Positions 1-10,834 of a stretch of 64,000 nt of DNA are shown one piece after another (the stretch's first letter is position 1; the number at the start of each line of letters is the position of its first letter). Below the pieces are notes generated by a model. The model was not told where the DNA came from. It was given only the letters and a program-made list of their open reading frames with translations, and made no database searches. This stretch comes from Symbiodinium natans (lineage: Eukaryota; Sar; Dinophyceae; Suessiales; Symbiodiniaceae): positions 229,501 to 293,500 of the forward strand of contig CAJNDS010002768.1 of the NCBI GenBank assembly GCA_905221605.1. The letters run 5' to 3'. A program made the position numbers and the translations under genes.

Positions 1-143
1 ACACGGATGAGTTTAGGGTTGAGGGTTAGGGTTTAGGGTTTAGGGTTTAGGGTTTAGGGGTTAGGGTTTAGGGTTTAGGGTTTAGGGTTTAGGGTTTAGG
101 GTTTAGGGTTTAGGGTTTAGGGTTTAGGGTTTAGGGTTTAGGG
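1..143 (+). repeat. Interstitial telomere-type array, TTTAGGG
   Basis: Near-perfect tandem TTTAGGG, with a TTAGGGG slip near 57-66, grading into TTCAGGG variants up to about 165. It is one of well over a hundred such tracts in the window. Because unique sequence and more arrays of both orientations follow for 64 kb, this is an internal tract and not proof of a chromosome end. Confidence 0.95.
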
Positions 144-212
144 TTCAGTGTTCAGGGTTCAGGGTCCAGGCCCCGCGTTTCCTGCGGCCGGTCAAGTTTC
201 AAGCTTGCAACT

Positions 213-392
213 CTGGACCCAAGAGTCACCTGGGAACAAAAAGGGTTTAGGGTTGAGGGTTTGGGGTTCAGGGTTTGGGGTTTAGGGTTTGGGGTTTAGG
301 GTTTAGGGTTCACCCATTTTTGTCTTAAAGGGGGTTATAAGGGTAACCTACAGCCTCAAAAAAGGGAGGACGGGCACACACTGGGTCCTCGA
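213..392. mobile_element. Family I small inverted-repeat element, split by telomere tract
   Basis: Left end resembles the family terminus (CTGGACCCAAGAGTCACC) and the right end reads CACTGGGTCCTCGA, near its reverse complement. The usual core (GGGAACAAAAAGGG, then TTAAAGGGGGTTATAAGGG) is present, but about 75 bases of TTTAGGG/TTTGGGG repeats interrupt it. The element has no coding capacity and is a MITE-like non-autonomous element. Confidence 0.6.
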
Positions 393-819
393 CCTCCAGC
401 ACCCCGCAACATGTCTGAGCCAAAGCCCGGCACAGGGAAGAAGAGGCCGAACCTCTGAGCCCCTAAACCCTAAACCCTAAACCCTAAACCCTAAACCCCA
501 AACCCTAAACCCTAAACCCCAAAACCCCAAAACCCCAAAACCCCGAAACCCCGAAAACCTAAACCGAGCCCGAAGCTAAAGCCACGAAACTCCCTACACT
601 GCCCAAAACCCGCGAAGACCTTTCCTCCCAAAAGCCGCAAGCCTCTAAACTCCTAACACCTAAACTGAGTGAGCCCGGGGCCGTCGAGCAGGGCGAACGC
701 GCCGAAGCCGGCAGGCGAGGCAGCTCCGGAGCCAGAAGCCCTCCGGCGGGCGACGGAGCTCCAGTCCCGCAGGCAGCTGCGGGCTGCGCGGTGGACCAGG
801 CAGGTCGCTGGCGAGAAAC

Positions 820-1670
820 CCGTCAGGTCGCCCTAGAATAAGATACCCCAAACCTTCGGGTAAAACATGGCAACCTGGCGCCTGGCTGGCCCTGGCCCTC
901 TGGTCCTGGCCCTGCTCTGGTGGCCCGGGCCCTGGCCCTGGCCCCTGGCCCTGGCTCCTGGCCCTGGCCCTGGCCCTGGTCCTGGTTCTGACCCCTGACC
1001 CTGCCCTGACCCTGCCCTGGCCCTGGCCATGGCCCCTGGCCCTGGCCTTGGCTGTCCCCAGCCAGGACGCAGCATGCAAGGGCGAAGGCGGCAGCCAGCC
1101 AAACCTTCGGGTTTTTAACTCTTAGAAAAACTTGCTGGGAGGCTGTGGCCCCCTGCCTGGGACTGGATCTCCTGCTTGCCGGAAACCTTTGGCCTGAACC
1201 CTGCCTGAAAAGCAGGCCTTGGCCTGAGGTGCCTGGCCCTTTCAAGCAAGGGATCCAGATCCCCAACAGGACGCAGCATCAGCAAGGGCGAAGGCGGCAG
1301 CCAGCCCCAAGCCCAAACCTTTGGGTTTTTGACTTTTAAAAAGACTCACAAGGCCACCACGACTTCAACAAGGTCCAGCTGCAGCATCAGCGAAAGCGAA
1401 GGCAGCAGCAACCGCCCATCCACCCCTTTGACTTCAGGCGCGAAGGCGGCAGCCAGCCCAATCCCAAACCTCTGACTTTTTGGCCCTCCCAGAAGCCCTC
1501 GAATGATGCAAACCTCTGATTTCCCGCCCTTCCAAGCAAGTTTCCCAAATCCCCGCCCAACACGCAGCATCAGAGGGCGAAGGCGGCAGCCAACCCCAAG
1601 CCCAAACCTCTGACTTTTGGCTCTCCCAGCAGCCCTCGACTGATAGACATCTCCCTTGCAATGCGTAGGG
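820..1670. repeat. GC-rich minisatellite region
   Basis: A degenerate GGCCCTGGCCCTGG tract (about 885-1060) is followed by at least four spaced copies of a unit containing GGCGAAGGCGGCAGCCAGCC and then CCAAACCTNTGACTTTT (near 1080, 1287, 1440 and 1577), often with an upstream ACGCAGCATCAG. Open frames here (for example minus 660-1079) are low-complexity Gly/Pro/Arg/Gln translations of the repeat and are not taken as genes. Confidence 0.7.
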
Positions 1671-1819
1671 GCTGCGAGCTTCAGGGTAGTTGATCTGCAT
1701 CGATGCCGAGCTTCTAAACCCAACCAATAGACAAGAGAAAACTAACAAAAGCACGATCAGAGTTCAAAAGAACCCTAAACCCGTAGAGGTTAAGGCGAGG
1801 GTGGAGCGCCAGCGGGGGT

Positions 1820-1880
1820 GGGCTTATGCAAATCGGGGCGCGCGCCTGGGTGCTTTCAGCACCAGCGCGCCCATTCATTG
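1820..1880. other. GC-rich hairpin
   Basis: GCGCGCCTGGGTGC, a short TTTCA loop, then GCACCAGCGCGC forms an imperfect stem of about 12 pairs around 1838-1870. Its function is unknown; it may be the fold of a small element. Confidence 0.4.
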
Positions 1881-2394
1881 AGACACCCTAAACCCTAAAC
1901 CCTAAACCTTAAACCCTAAACCCTAAACCCTAAACCCTAACCACTGGGAGAGGCACACTGCAGGGGCGACCCAAAGAGGAGCTGGACAGGGCAGTTCAGG
2001 TGCCAGGCCTTGCTCGGTTTAGGGTTTAGGGTTTAGGGTTTAGGGTTTAGGGTTTAGGGTTTAGGGTTTAGGGTTTAGGGTTTAGGGTTTGGGGTTTAGG
2101 GTTTAGGGTTTAGGGGCTCAGACTCCGCGGTGTGAGTGTTTCGGATTTACAAGGGGGTTCGCTAGGGCCTACTGGACCCCCAAACCCTAAACCCTAAACC
2201 CTAAACCCTAAACCCTAAACCCTGAATCCTGAACCCTAAACCCTAAACCCTGAACCCTGAACCCTGAACCCTGGTCCCTGAACCCTGAACCCTGATCCCT
2301 GAACCCTGAACCCTAACCCTAAACCGGATCAGGGGTTTAGAGACCCGGGTGCAGGCTTGGCCGCGGACGTCAAGGCTTCCACGCTGGACAAGGG

Positions 2395-2478
2395 GCGGGG
2401 GGGAGGTGTGGGGGGGGGGGGGGTGGAGGGGGGGGGGTGGGGGTGGGGGGGGGTGGGGGTGGGTGGGGGGGGGGGGCG
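2395..2478. repeat. G-tract (poly-dG with T interruptions)
   Basis: More than 80 bases of almost pure G on the plus strand, interrupted by single T and A. Overlapping Gly-rich and Pro-rich open frames on both strands are artefacts of the tract. Similar G or C tracts occur near 11873, 17878, 21790, 29469, 32480, 40172, 46303, 50997, 53072, 53545, 56308 and 63377. Confidence 0.9.
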
Positions 2479-3009
2479 GAAGTGGCAGAAGGTACAGCCA
2501 GCACCATGTTCCTCGGTATGCTCTGTCACCCCCCTCCCCAAAGGGAAGACTAAACCCGAAAGCCCCCCCCCGACAAAAGTCTCCGAACAGGTACCCAAAC
2601 CAGAACAACGAACGCTCTCCGGTTCTCATGCTCGTATGTTTGAGTGATGTGGATTTAATGGGCGGTACTTGAAGCTCTGTCGTCTGTTGTTTGTCGCGAC
2701 TGCACATACTTGATGTCCTTCCCACCTGCAGACGTGTATTGTAATATACTACTTGCGTAGATATTAGCAGACGCTGCTGTGTTCGATGCTGTTGCAATGA
2801 GGTTCATCGCATCTCCGCATACACGTAGGTAAATCCCTTAGCCCTGAACCGTAAAGCCTGAACCCCAAACCCCAAAGCCTAAACCCCAAACCCTAAACCC
2901 AAAGCCTAAACCCAATACCCGAAGGCCTAAACCCTAAACCCTAAACCCTAAACTCTAAACCCTAAACCCTAAACCCTAAACCCCTACACCCCCAGACCCC
3001 TAAACCCCA

Positions 3010-5345
3010 AACTTCCTCGCCCCCTGAGCTGGGACGCGGGCCCAGTCAGCGAAGAGGTGCTTCAGCGTGGCTGGGCTCGGAACATCACTGGGACCCCGAA
3101 CTCCCAGGCCTGCAGGTAGGTTTAGGGTTTAGGGTTCAGGGTTCAGGGTTCAGGGTTTAGGGTTTAGGGTTTAGGGTTTAGGGTTTAGGGTTTAGGGTTT
3201 AGGGTTTAGGGTTTAGGGTTTAGGGTTTAGGGTTTAGGGTGTACTGGAAGGAAACACCAAAATTGTGCAAGGTGCAGGGTTTAGGGCTTCTATGAGTTCT
3301 GTAGGGTTGTATAGGGATTGGGGGGGCCCATCGTTTCCAAACCAACCAAAGGGAATCTATACCCTGAACAGCCTGAACACCCTAAACAGCCTAACTGAAC
3401 CCTGAACCTAAACTCTAAACCCTAAACAATAAACCCTAAACCCTAAACCCCCGAAGCAAGGGGGGGGGAACAAGGATACCACGGCGGTTCAGTTCTAGGA
3501 TCTCGAGCAACTTGGCAAGACCGGCTTGCGGTTTCAGGGCTTTGGTTCTTTGCGGGGCGTAAAGGCCGATGCGGCGTTTAGGGCTTAGGGTTAGGGGTTT
3601 AGGGTTTAGGGTTTCGGGTTTAGGGTTTAGGGTTTAGGGTTTCGGAGTTAGGGTTTCGGGTCTGCAGGGAGTTCAATGTCTCGAATCTCAAGGGTGCTGG
3701 CAGGAACAGGTGCGTCCGCGACGTACGGCGGCCCAAGACATAATCTGGGTACCAAACCCTAAACCCTAAACCCTAAACCCCAAACCCTAAACCCTATATA
3801 TAAACCCCAAAACCCGAAACCCTAAACCCTAAACCCTAAACCCGAGAAAACATCTCTCAAGCCCGAGGCCGAAGCACGAAACCCTGAAATCGCCATCCTA
3901 CCACCCCCAAAACACCAAGCCAAAGCCGAGATCATGAACCCAACCTCACCTGGCACATCCTCAGCCCTAAGCCCTAAGCCCTAAACCCGAAGCCCTAAAC
4001 CCGAAGCCCTAAGCTTGATGGGGGTGAGGGGGGCAGAGCCTTGCATCTCGTTAGACAGGTCACTGATGGCGGCCACCTCACGCGCGGGTTTGGGCTGGAA
4101 TGTAGGAGGTTAGGAGTTTAGGGCTTAGGGGTTTAGGGGTTTAGGGGTTAGAGTTTAGGAATTTTGGTTTAGGGTTTAGGGTTTAGGGTTTAGGGCTTGA
4201 GGTTTAGGGTTTAGGGTTCACCTACCGGGTCCTTGGCTCTTGGCCGCCCTCGGGTACAGCACAAGGGCCATCTGCCGGCAAAAGTCGCTGAGACCTCCTT
4301 CGTGTGGGATGGATCGGCTGGCGCAGATGACATCGACGTCGCATCGCGGAGGTTGCTGATCTGAAAGCTGAAACCCTAAACCCTAAACCCTACACCCTAA
4401 ACCCTAAACCCTAAACCCTCAACCCTAAACCCTAAACCCTCAACCCTAAATGCCTCTGCGCTTCTTCGACGTCTTTCAGCGTCTGCCGCAGGAGAGCCCT
4501 TGCCTGAGCGAGGTCGTCATCGAAGCATGACGTCGGCCTGGCTTGGACGCAAACACCACCCCTCCTGCACCTACAAGCTGGTTTAGGGTTTAGGGTTTAG
4601 GGCTTAGGGTTTAGGGTTTAGGGTTTAGGGAAGCGCGGAACCTCGCCTCAACCGTAAACCCTAGACAGAATCCCGAAAATTCCCAGAAAGCCCAAAGTTG
4701 AAGTCAAAAAAGAGTCTGAAGGCCCAAGCCGTCACATTTGTGAGAACCAGGCTTTCCGTTTAGGGTTTAGGAGTTAGGGTTTAGGGCTTAGGGCTTGAGG
4801 CTAAGGGTTTAAGTTTGGGGTTTAGGGCTTAGGGTTTAGGGCTTAGGGTTTGAAGGATGAGCCGGAAACATGTGAAGCAGCGCGAGCTCGGAGGACACCG
4901 CAGCAGACCGACGAACTCCAAACCCAAAAAGCTCGAACTCGAATCCCTGGAGCCTAAACCCTACACCCTAAACCCTAAACCCCTCAGAATCATAAACCCC
5001 TTAGGACTCTCTAAACTCCCTAATTTCCATGAACCCTAAGCCCTTAATGAGATTTAGCGGCAAAGCTTTCGGCTGTCAGGGGACAAGGGAGGGGTTTAGG
5101 GTTTAGGGTTTAGGGTTTAGGGTTTAGGGTTTAGGGTTTAGGGTTTAGGGTTTAGGGTTTCGGGTTTCGGGTTTAGGGTTTAGGGTTTAGGGCTTAGGGT
5201 TTAGGATTGCCAGGCTTACAGCATAAGGTTGTTTAGTGCCTGAGAGCCTTAGAGGGCGCTTATATTGCTTGCAGGAACCTCCTCCCAGAAGGTATCCAAG
5301 GTGATGTTGAGCTGCTCCAGCCCCTGGCCAATCCAAGCCCAAGAA
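3010..5345 (-). CDS. Unknown multi-exon minus-strand gene
   Basis: No family recognised. Successive unique islands give minus-strand exon candidates, in order of transcription: 5345-5270 (WAWIGQGLEQLNITLDTFWE), 4950-4857 (GFEFELFGFGVRRSAAVSSE), 4545-4450 (SCFDDDLAQARALLRQTLKD), 4355-4233 (CDVDVICASRSIPHEGGLSD), 4100-4022 (PAREVAAISDLSNEMQGSAP), 3745-3665 (TLEIRDIELPAD after a CTGCCAG acceptor), 3565-3490 (RIGLYAPQRTKALKPQAGLA) and 3112-3010 (PSPATLKHLFADWARVPAQG). Each gap holds telomere-type repeats. Whether all belong to one gene, and the exact joins, cannot be settled from sequence alone. Some islands are also open on the plus strand; minus is preferred for coherence. Confidence 0.45.
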
Positions 5346-5616
5346 TCGTTTAGGGTTTAGGGTTTCGAGTTTACAGTGTAGGATGGGACCCCCACAAAGT
5401 CAAAACCCTAAACCCCTGATCCAAACCACCTGAAGCGCCATCTACATCCCCGAAATCTCTCGCCTACACCTGCAACTAGGAGCTGGGAATCTAACAGCTG
5501 AATCAAGGGTTTAGGGCTTAGGGTTTTCGGATTTAGGGTCTAGGATTTAGGGCTTAGGACCTAGAGGGTTTAGGACTTAGAGGGTTGAGGACTTAGGGCT
5601 CTTGGTGTTTTTCCAG

Positions 5617-5735
5617 AGCAAAACGGCCGTGCAAAGAAGTGACCTCGAGTTTGGACAACTGGCCGCATGAGATTGCCTGGGCCTACGCCCGCCAGAAGCC
5701 CTTAACACCAGAAACCACAGCCAGTACAGAGTGTT
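5617..5735 (+). CDS. Possible plus-strand exon, unknown gene
   Basis: A pyrimidine-rich TTTTTCCAG acceptor precedes an open stretch of about 39 codons containing SSLDNWPHEIAWAYARQKPL and ending at a telomere-type tract. It is one of very few islands where the plus strand reads better than the minus strand. Possible starts and partners are not seen, and no domain is recognised. It may mark a divergent gene next to the minus gene ending upstream. Confidence 0.35.
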
Positions 5736-5832
5736 TAGGGTTTAGGGTTTAGGGTTGAGGGTTTAGGTTTAGGGTTTGGGGTTTCGGGTTTAGGGCTTAG
5801 GGTTTAGGGTTTAGGGCCTAAACACCGTAGAT

Positions 5833-5932
5833 TTGGGATGTTCCCCCTTATACTAACAATCCTTCATAGCAGTATGGTCGGGAAAACTACAATCCGTATT
5901 AGGGACTCTTAGCATAAGGGGGAACATGCCAA
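5833..5932. mobile_element. Family III small inverted-repeat element
   Basis: Begins TTGGGATGTTCCCCCTTATA and ends with an imperfect reverse complement (ATAAGGGGGAACATGCCAA), about 100 bases long and without coding capacity. Other copies: 20560-20660, 21459-21555, 41281-41389 and a right-damaged one at 62404-62500. Confidence 0.75.
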
Positions 5933-6204
5933 CCCTAAAACCCTGAACCCCTATATCCAAAAACCCCAGTGTTTAGGGCGGAGGGCTGCCAGGGGGGGGG
6001 TGGCCCCACACTGAAGAGCTTAAAACCCTGCAAGGGTTTAGGGTTTAAGGGTTAGGGTTTAGGCTAAAGGTCCCCCGAACCCCAAAACCTTAATTAAACT
6101 AAACCCTAATTCCCCAAAACCCCTAAACCCGTAAGCCTCTAAACCCCTAATTCCCCAAAACCCCTAATTAAAACACCTAAAACCCCTAATCCCCAAAGCC
6201 CTAA

Positions 6205-8213
6205 ACCCCCCAAGGCCCTGGAAACGGAGCATCGCCTGTTCCGCCTGCTGGAGTCTCTGAAGCACACTCTGCATCTCACGCTGGTGGGGCCCCTGGTACC
6301 AGGTTCAGGGGTTTTACGGGTTTTGGGGCTTTAGGGCTTTAGGGGTTGTAGGGGCTTAGGGGTTTAGGGGTTTAGGGGCTTTAGGGGCTTTAGGGGTTTA
6401 GGGGTTTAGGGTTTAGGGTTTGGGGTTTGGGGTTTAGGGATTAGGTGTCTAGGAGAAAGGAGGTTTAGGGCTTACAGGTTTTACAGGGTCCAAGGGATTC
6501 TGGGGTGTACAGGGGCTATGACATAGGGACTACAGGGTTTCTGGGGTTTGTAGGGCTGAGGGATATAGGAATTGTAGGGTTCGTAGGCAAGCCATAAGGA
6601 CTCTGGGGACTAGGGTTGATAGGTTTTCCCAAAAGGCTCAATCATACATGCTGAAGTCGCGCTCTATGTCGAAGCTACTTTCATTCCCCCGCTGTCCTGA
6701 ACCTGCCTGACAAGCACTAAACCTTCAGCCCCAGCGTGTCTGGCTTACAGGAGCGCTGATACCATGAGCCGCAAGCTCAACCACAATACCCCCAAACGAC
6801 TCCCGTTACCAAGCTCTAAACAGGTTAAGTCTCGCTCTCCAGGCCGGATGCACAGAACTCCTGAACCCCAAGCCCGGGTGTTTAGGGTTTAGGGTATTTA
6901 GGGTTTAGGGTTTACGGTTTAGGGCTTGGTGTTCTCTTAGGGGAACCACAGCCAAGAAAGCTATGGATTGCTTTTCGTTTGGTGTGAAGCTCGTGCTGTA
7001 CATGCGGGGGAGTCCTATCTTCACCTGACTCTTTGAGCGCGGCGAGAGCAAGAGTCTAATTGAGGCGAGGGGTGAGTGAGAGAGAGAGAGAGAGAATGAG
7101 AGTGAGGGAGAAAGAGAACAAAACCCTAAACCCAAAACCCTAAAACCCTAAACCCTAAACCTCAAAGAGTAAGGGTCGCGGTCCTCTCGCCTCAGGGAGA
7201 CGTCTTACTGTGATCTGTACAAATCAGCTGAGCTTTGGGGTAGGGCTCAAGGGACTCTTCCTCGGACCCTACCCTTGGCTTTGGGCACCCGTTCTAAAGA
7301 TCAGAAGAGAGTTTAGGGTTTAGGGTGTAGGGTTTAGGGTTTAGGGATGTTTAGGGTTTAGGGATCCCCTAAGGGAAGGTAAGGGCCATGTTCGGAATAT
7401 ATGCAGGGAAACCCTTTGGGTGTGTAACATTAGGGGTACGAGTCTCCCTGAAGGCTTTAGGGTTAAGGCATCCTGTACGCTGAATCCTGTTCTCAGGCGT
7501 CTTCAGGAGTGGTCATGTGCATACCGAGCACTGACATCAGGTGTGGCGGCACGTGGAACGGTCTCTCCTTTGTGCTCCGTCCACAAAACTCTCGACCCCT
7601 AAACCTGAAACCCGACGCCCTGAACCCTCATCCCGAAACACTTAAGCTGTCCAAGCTGTCGGGTTGCTTTTTGGGCGTCGAATTCCTCATGGACTGTGGG
7701 GTTTCGGGCTTCAGGATTTAAAGTTTACCATGTGGGCTACCAGGAAAGGTTGAAGAGCTACTACCCTAAACCTTATAAGTCCTAAACCCTGAGCCCTAAA
7801 TTCTAAACCCGCCGCCTATGCCATTTTCCTTGCCAGGCTTCTTGCTGGCTTGGCCATAAGGCCTCAGTGCCCAAGCAACGCAGGATGAGGCACAAAAAGG
7901 GGTCTGGGGCCCTCAGTTGAGGTTGGAAGAGCCCGATGTGGGGATCCTTCTTCAAGTGGTTTGGGGTTTGGGGTTTAGGGTTTAGGGTTTAGGGTTTAGG
8001 GTTTAGGGTTTAGGGGTTAGGGTTTAGGGTTTAGGGTTTAGGGTTTAGGGCTATAAAGAGGACCCCGGACAGGGACCCCACTTGAATGAACTACCCATCT
8101 ACCACAGGAGCATCCCAGGGGCTGTTGCGGCCTGGGCTGCATCCCCCGCCTCCAGTGCCGCGACAGCCTGGCGGAACCGAGCGGTTTCGTCCGTGATCTC
8201 CTGGGTTGACTGT
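6205..8213 (-). CDS. Scattered candidate exons, probably minus strand
   Basis: Islands at 8213-8103 (CTAGCACAG acceptor, then STQEITDETARFRQAVAALE), 7962-7860 (KKDPHIGLFQPQLRAPDPFL) and 6292-6213 (QREMQSVLQRLQQAEQAMLR) are open on the minus strand. The first and third look like Gln/Glu/Ala-rich coiled coil. The last two are equally open on the plus strand, so the strand is uncertain. The remainder (6300-6640, 6890-7800 and others) is telomere-type and degenerate sequence in which I see no gene. Confidence 0.3.
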
Positions 8214-8409
8214 GCTAGGGTGTGGGGTTTAGGGTTTAGGGTTTAGGGTTTAGGGTTTAGGGTTTAGGGTTTAGGGTGTAGGGTTTGGGGTTTAGGGTTT
8301 AGGGTTTAGGATTTGAGGAATAGGGATTTTGGGCTGAAGGTTTTTGAGGGGCCTTGTTAACTTCATCAATGCTGCGTAAAAAGAAAGAGGCCTCGTGTCA
8401 CTCGCCCAA

Positions 8410-8550
8410 AGCAAGACCCAGGAGTAACCCAGGAAGAACAAAAAGTGCCCTGTTTGGTTTAAGGGGGTTTAACCCGAAACCCTAAGCCCTAAACCCTAAA
8501 GCCTAAAAACCTTACAAAAAGCGCGAATAAAGGCCTACTCTGGGTCCTAG
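8410..8550. mobile_element. Family I element carrying internal telomere-type repeats
   Basis: Left end AAGACCCAGGAGTAACCC and right end GGCCTACTCTGGGTCCTAG match the family ends in inverted orientation. The centre holds a short CCCTAAA-type run absent from the simplest copies, so telomere-type repeats have entered or arisen inside the element. Confidence 0.7.
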
Positions 8551-8579
8551 AAAATACCTCCTTGCATCCCCGAGAACGA

Positions 8580-10715
8580 GGTAGCCCAGTAACCATATCA
8601 CAGTAAGGGTACTTAAGGGTAGGGGATCAAAAAAAAATATTTGGGATCAAAAATAATCTATTTCTAGGCGGATCAAAAAAAAACATTATTTGGGATCAAA
8701 AAATAATTTACTGAAGGCTTCGAAGGCTTCTTGCAAGCGGAGCGGAGGCTGTAAACGCTCAGAAATGCAGCAGTTCTGCCGCTTCGCAAGCTCTAAATAC
8801 CGAAAAAACACGGCATTTATGCGGGAACTACTGAAAATAGCAGCATTTCTGAGTTTCCAGAGAGGCTGCAAATATTGTATATTGCAGCAGTTCTGCGCTT
8901 TCAGAGGCTGGAAATACTGTACACTGCAGCATTTCTGAGTTTCCAGAGGCTGCAAATACTAAAAATAGCAGCATTTCTGCGATTTCAGAGGCTGGAAATA
9001 CTGTAAATAGCAGCATTTCTGAGTTTGCAGAGGCTGCAAATCAATGCGGGCATCTTGGCATTAGAAGTTTCAAAAAAATGCGTATACTCTGAAGCATGTA
9101 TATTCTGGCATAGTGTTGTGGAAATTCTTGTATACTATTGTATGACATTGTATATTCTTGCATATTATTGTACATTGTTGTCTATATTGTTGAGTATTCT
9201 TGTATTGCCTTGTGTTTTCTTGTGTTTTTGTACAATATTGCATATTATTGAATGTTATTGAATATTTTTCAATTTCTTGTATATTGTTCTCTTTTTTTGT
9301 AGGTTACTGTATATTGTTGTATATTATTCAATTTTCTTTGTATGTTATTGCAGATTATTCTATATTATAGTATATTATTGTATATTATTGTATATTATTG
9401 TCTACTATTGTATATCATTGTAATTTTGTACACTGTTTTATATTGTTGTATGTCATTGTGTTTTTGTGTTTCTATATATTGCTGTACATTTTTTTGTATA
9501 TTTTTGAAAAATGTTTTATATATGGCTGTATCTTATTGTATATTTTTGTATACTTTTGTATATTATTGTATACTGTTGTCTATTATTGAATATTATTGTC
9601 AATTACTGAAAATTATTCTAAGTTATTCTTTTTTACGTGTATACTGCTGCAACTTCTTGTACATACTTGTACATTGTTGTGTTTTTGTGTATTATTGTAT
9701 GTTGTTGCATCTTTTTGTAATATATTCTTGTATACCACTGTATCTTATTGTGTCTTCATGTTTTACTGCAAAAAAAGTGCTCGCATCATGGGATTGGAAG
9801 GATTCATGTGCTTTGAAGCAAGCTTGCCCGGACTAAGAAAGCAGCGGAGGGGTTGGGGGGGGGCGCAGCCCCCCCCCATTTGCAAACACAACGTTCGCAT
9901 CATTGGTTTGGAAAGGATATTCATATGCTTTGAAGCAAGCTTGCCCGGCTTTAAAAAACAGCGGGGGGTTTGAAGGGGGGGGCAGACCCCCCCCCCATTT
10001 GCAAACACAATGCTCGCATCATGGGTTTGGAAGGGATTCATACGCGTTGAAGAAGCTTGCCCGGCGCCAAACAAACAAGAAATATGCATTGTGTATTATG
10101 AATTCGATAACAAAAAGCAGCATATATACATATATGCTTTGTTATCTCGATTTTGTTATATGTTTAAGGTACTATACGATATTGTGTTCTATTCTACTCT
10201 ATGCCACTATACTTTGTTTTAATATATACACACATATATATATACATATATATATATTAAAACATATGATGTTATGTTATGTTTCCTTTCCTGACCTTTC
10301 ATTTCCTTTCCTTTCCTTCCTTCCTTCCTTCCTTGCTTCCTTGCTTCCTTGCTTCCTTGCTTCCTTGCTTCCTTGCTTCCTTGCTTCCTTGCTTCCTTGC
10401 TTCCTTGCTTCCTTGCTTCCTTCCTTCCTTCCTGCCTTCTCCCTCCCTCCCTCCTTTAATCCCTCCCTCCCTCCCCTTCCCTCTCTCCGTCGGAAGAACA
10501 GAATAAATTATTTCTTGATCCTAAATAAATTTTTTCTTGATCCTAAATAAATTTTTCTTGATCCTAAATATTTTTTTGATCTGCATCCCACCCTTTTAGG
10601 TTTAGGGTTTAGGGTTTAGGGTTTAGGGTTTAGGGTTTAGGGTTTGGGGTTGGGTACTGTGTAAAGGGAACCTTGAACCACAAACAAAAGGGCAAAAGGG
10701 CACCACCGGGCTACC
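8580..10715. mobile_element. Family II element split by a 2-kb AT-rich composite repeat
   Basis: The outer ends are GGTAGCCCAGTAACC at the left and GGGCACCACCGGGCTACC at the right, the inverted termini of family II (intact copies 12367-12475 and 26582-26703). Everything between about 8625 and 10590 is foreign to that element. The insert has its own inverted subterminal arrays: GATCAAAAA..TATTT repeats at the left and TTCTTGATCCTAAATAAATT repeats at the right. Telomere-type repeats lie just inside the right end. Confidence 0.6.
8625..10590. repeat. AT-rich composite repeat with inverted ends
   Basis: From left to right: GGGATCAAAAA arrays (8625-8715); four to six degenerate units of about 60-80 bases containing GCAGCATTTCTGAGTTTCCAG and GAGGCTGCAAATACTG (8740-9045); a TATTGTATATTATTG-type array (9100-9770); three units of about 115 bases starting CTCGCATCATGGGTTTGGAA (9779, 9892, 10012), each with a G-tract/C-tract hairpin; a TTCC/CCTTGCTT microsatellite (10290-10480); and TTGATCCTAAATAAATT arrays (10505-10580), inverted relative to the left end. 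Open frames such as plus 9342-9836 are repeat translations. It looks like a non-autonomous transposon, but no transposase is visible. Confidence 0.65.
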
Positions 10716-10834
10716 TAAATTACCCTAAACCCTAAACCCAAAACCCTAAGCCCTAAACCCTAAACCCTAAACCCTAAACCCTACACCCGAAACCCTAAAC
10801 CCTAAACCCTAAACCCTAAACCCTACCAAGGAGC

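Noticed and set aside
1-143. Window start as a chromosome end
   Set aside because: The same repeat recurs throughout the window in both orientations and genes approach within about 3 kb; an internal tract is the simpler reading.
660-1266. Overlapping minus-strand open frames of 89-147 codons
   Set aside because: Low-complexity translations of a GGCCCTG-type tandem repeat in three frames; no splice-like edges and no protein texture.
2243-2797. Minus 184-codon frame and plus frames over the G-tract
   Set aside because: Poly-Pro and poly-Gly from a homopolymer tract, with telomere-type repeat (FRVQGSG..) at the end.
9342-9973. Plus frames rich in Tyr, Ile, Leu, Cys resembling membrane proteins
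   Set aside because: They translate a TATTGTATATTATTG satellite; hydrophobicity is a by-product of the repeat.
8740-10085. CRISPR-like regularly spaced repeats
   Set aside because: Units are degenerate, contiguous and AT-rich, without unique spacers; the context is eukaryotic.
10279-10506. Plus frames of Leu-Pro-Cys-Phe repeats
   Set aside because: Translation of the CCTTGCTT microsatellite.
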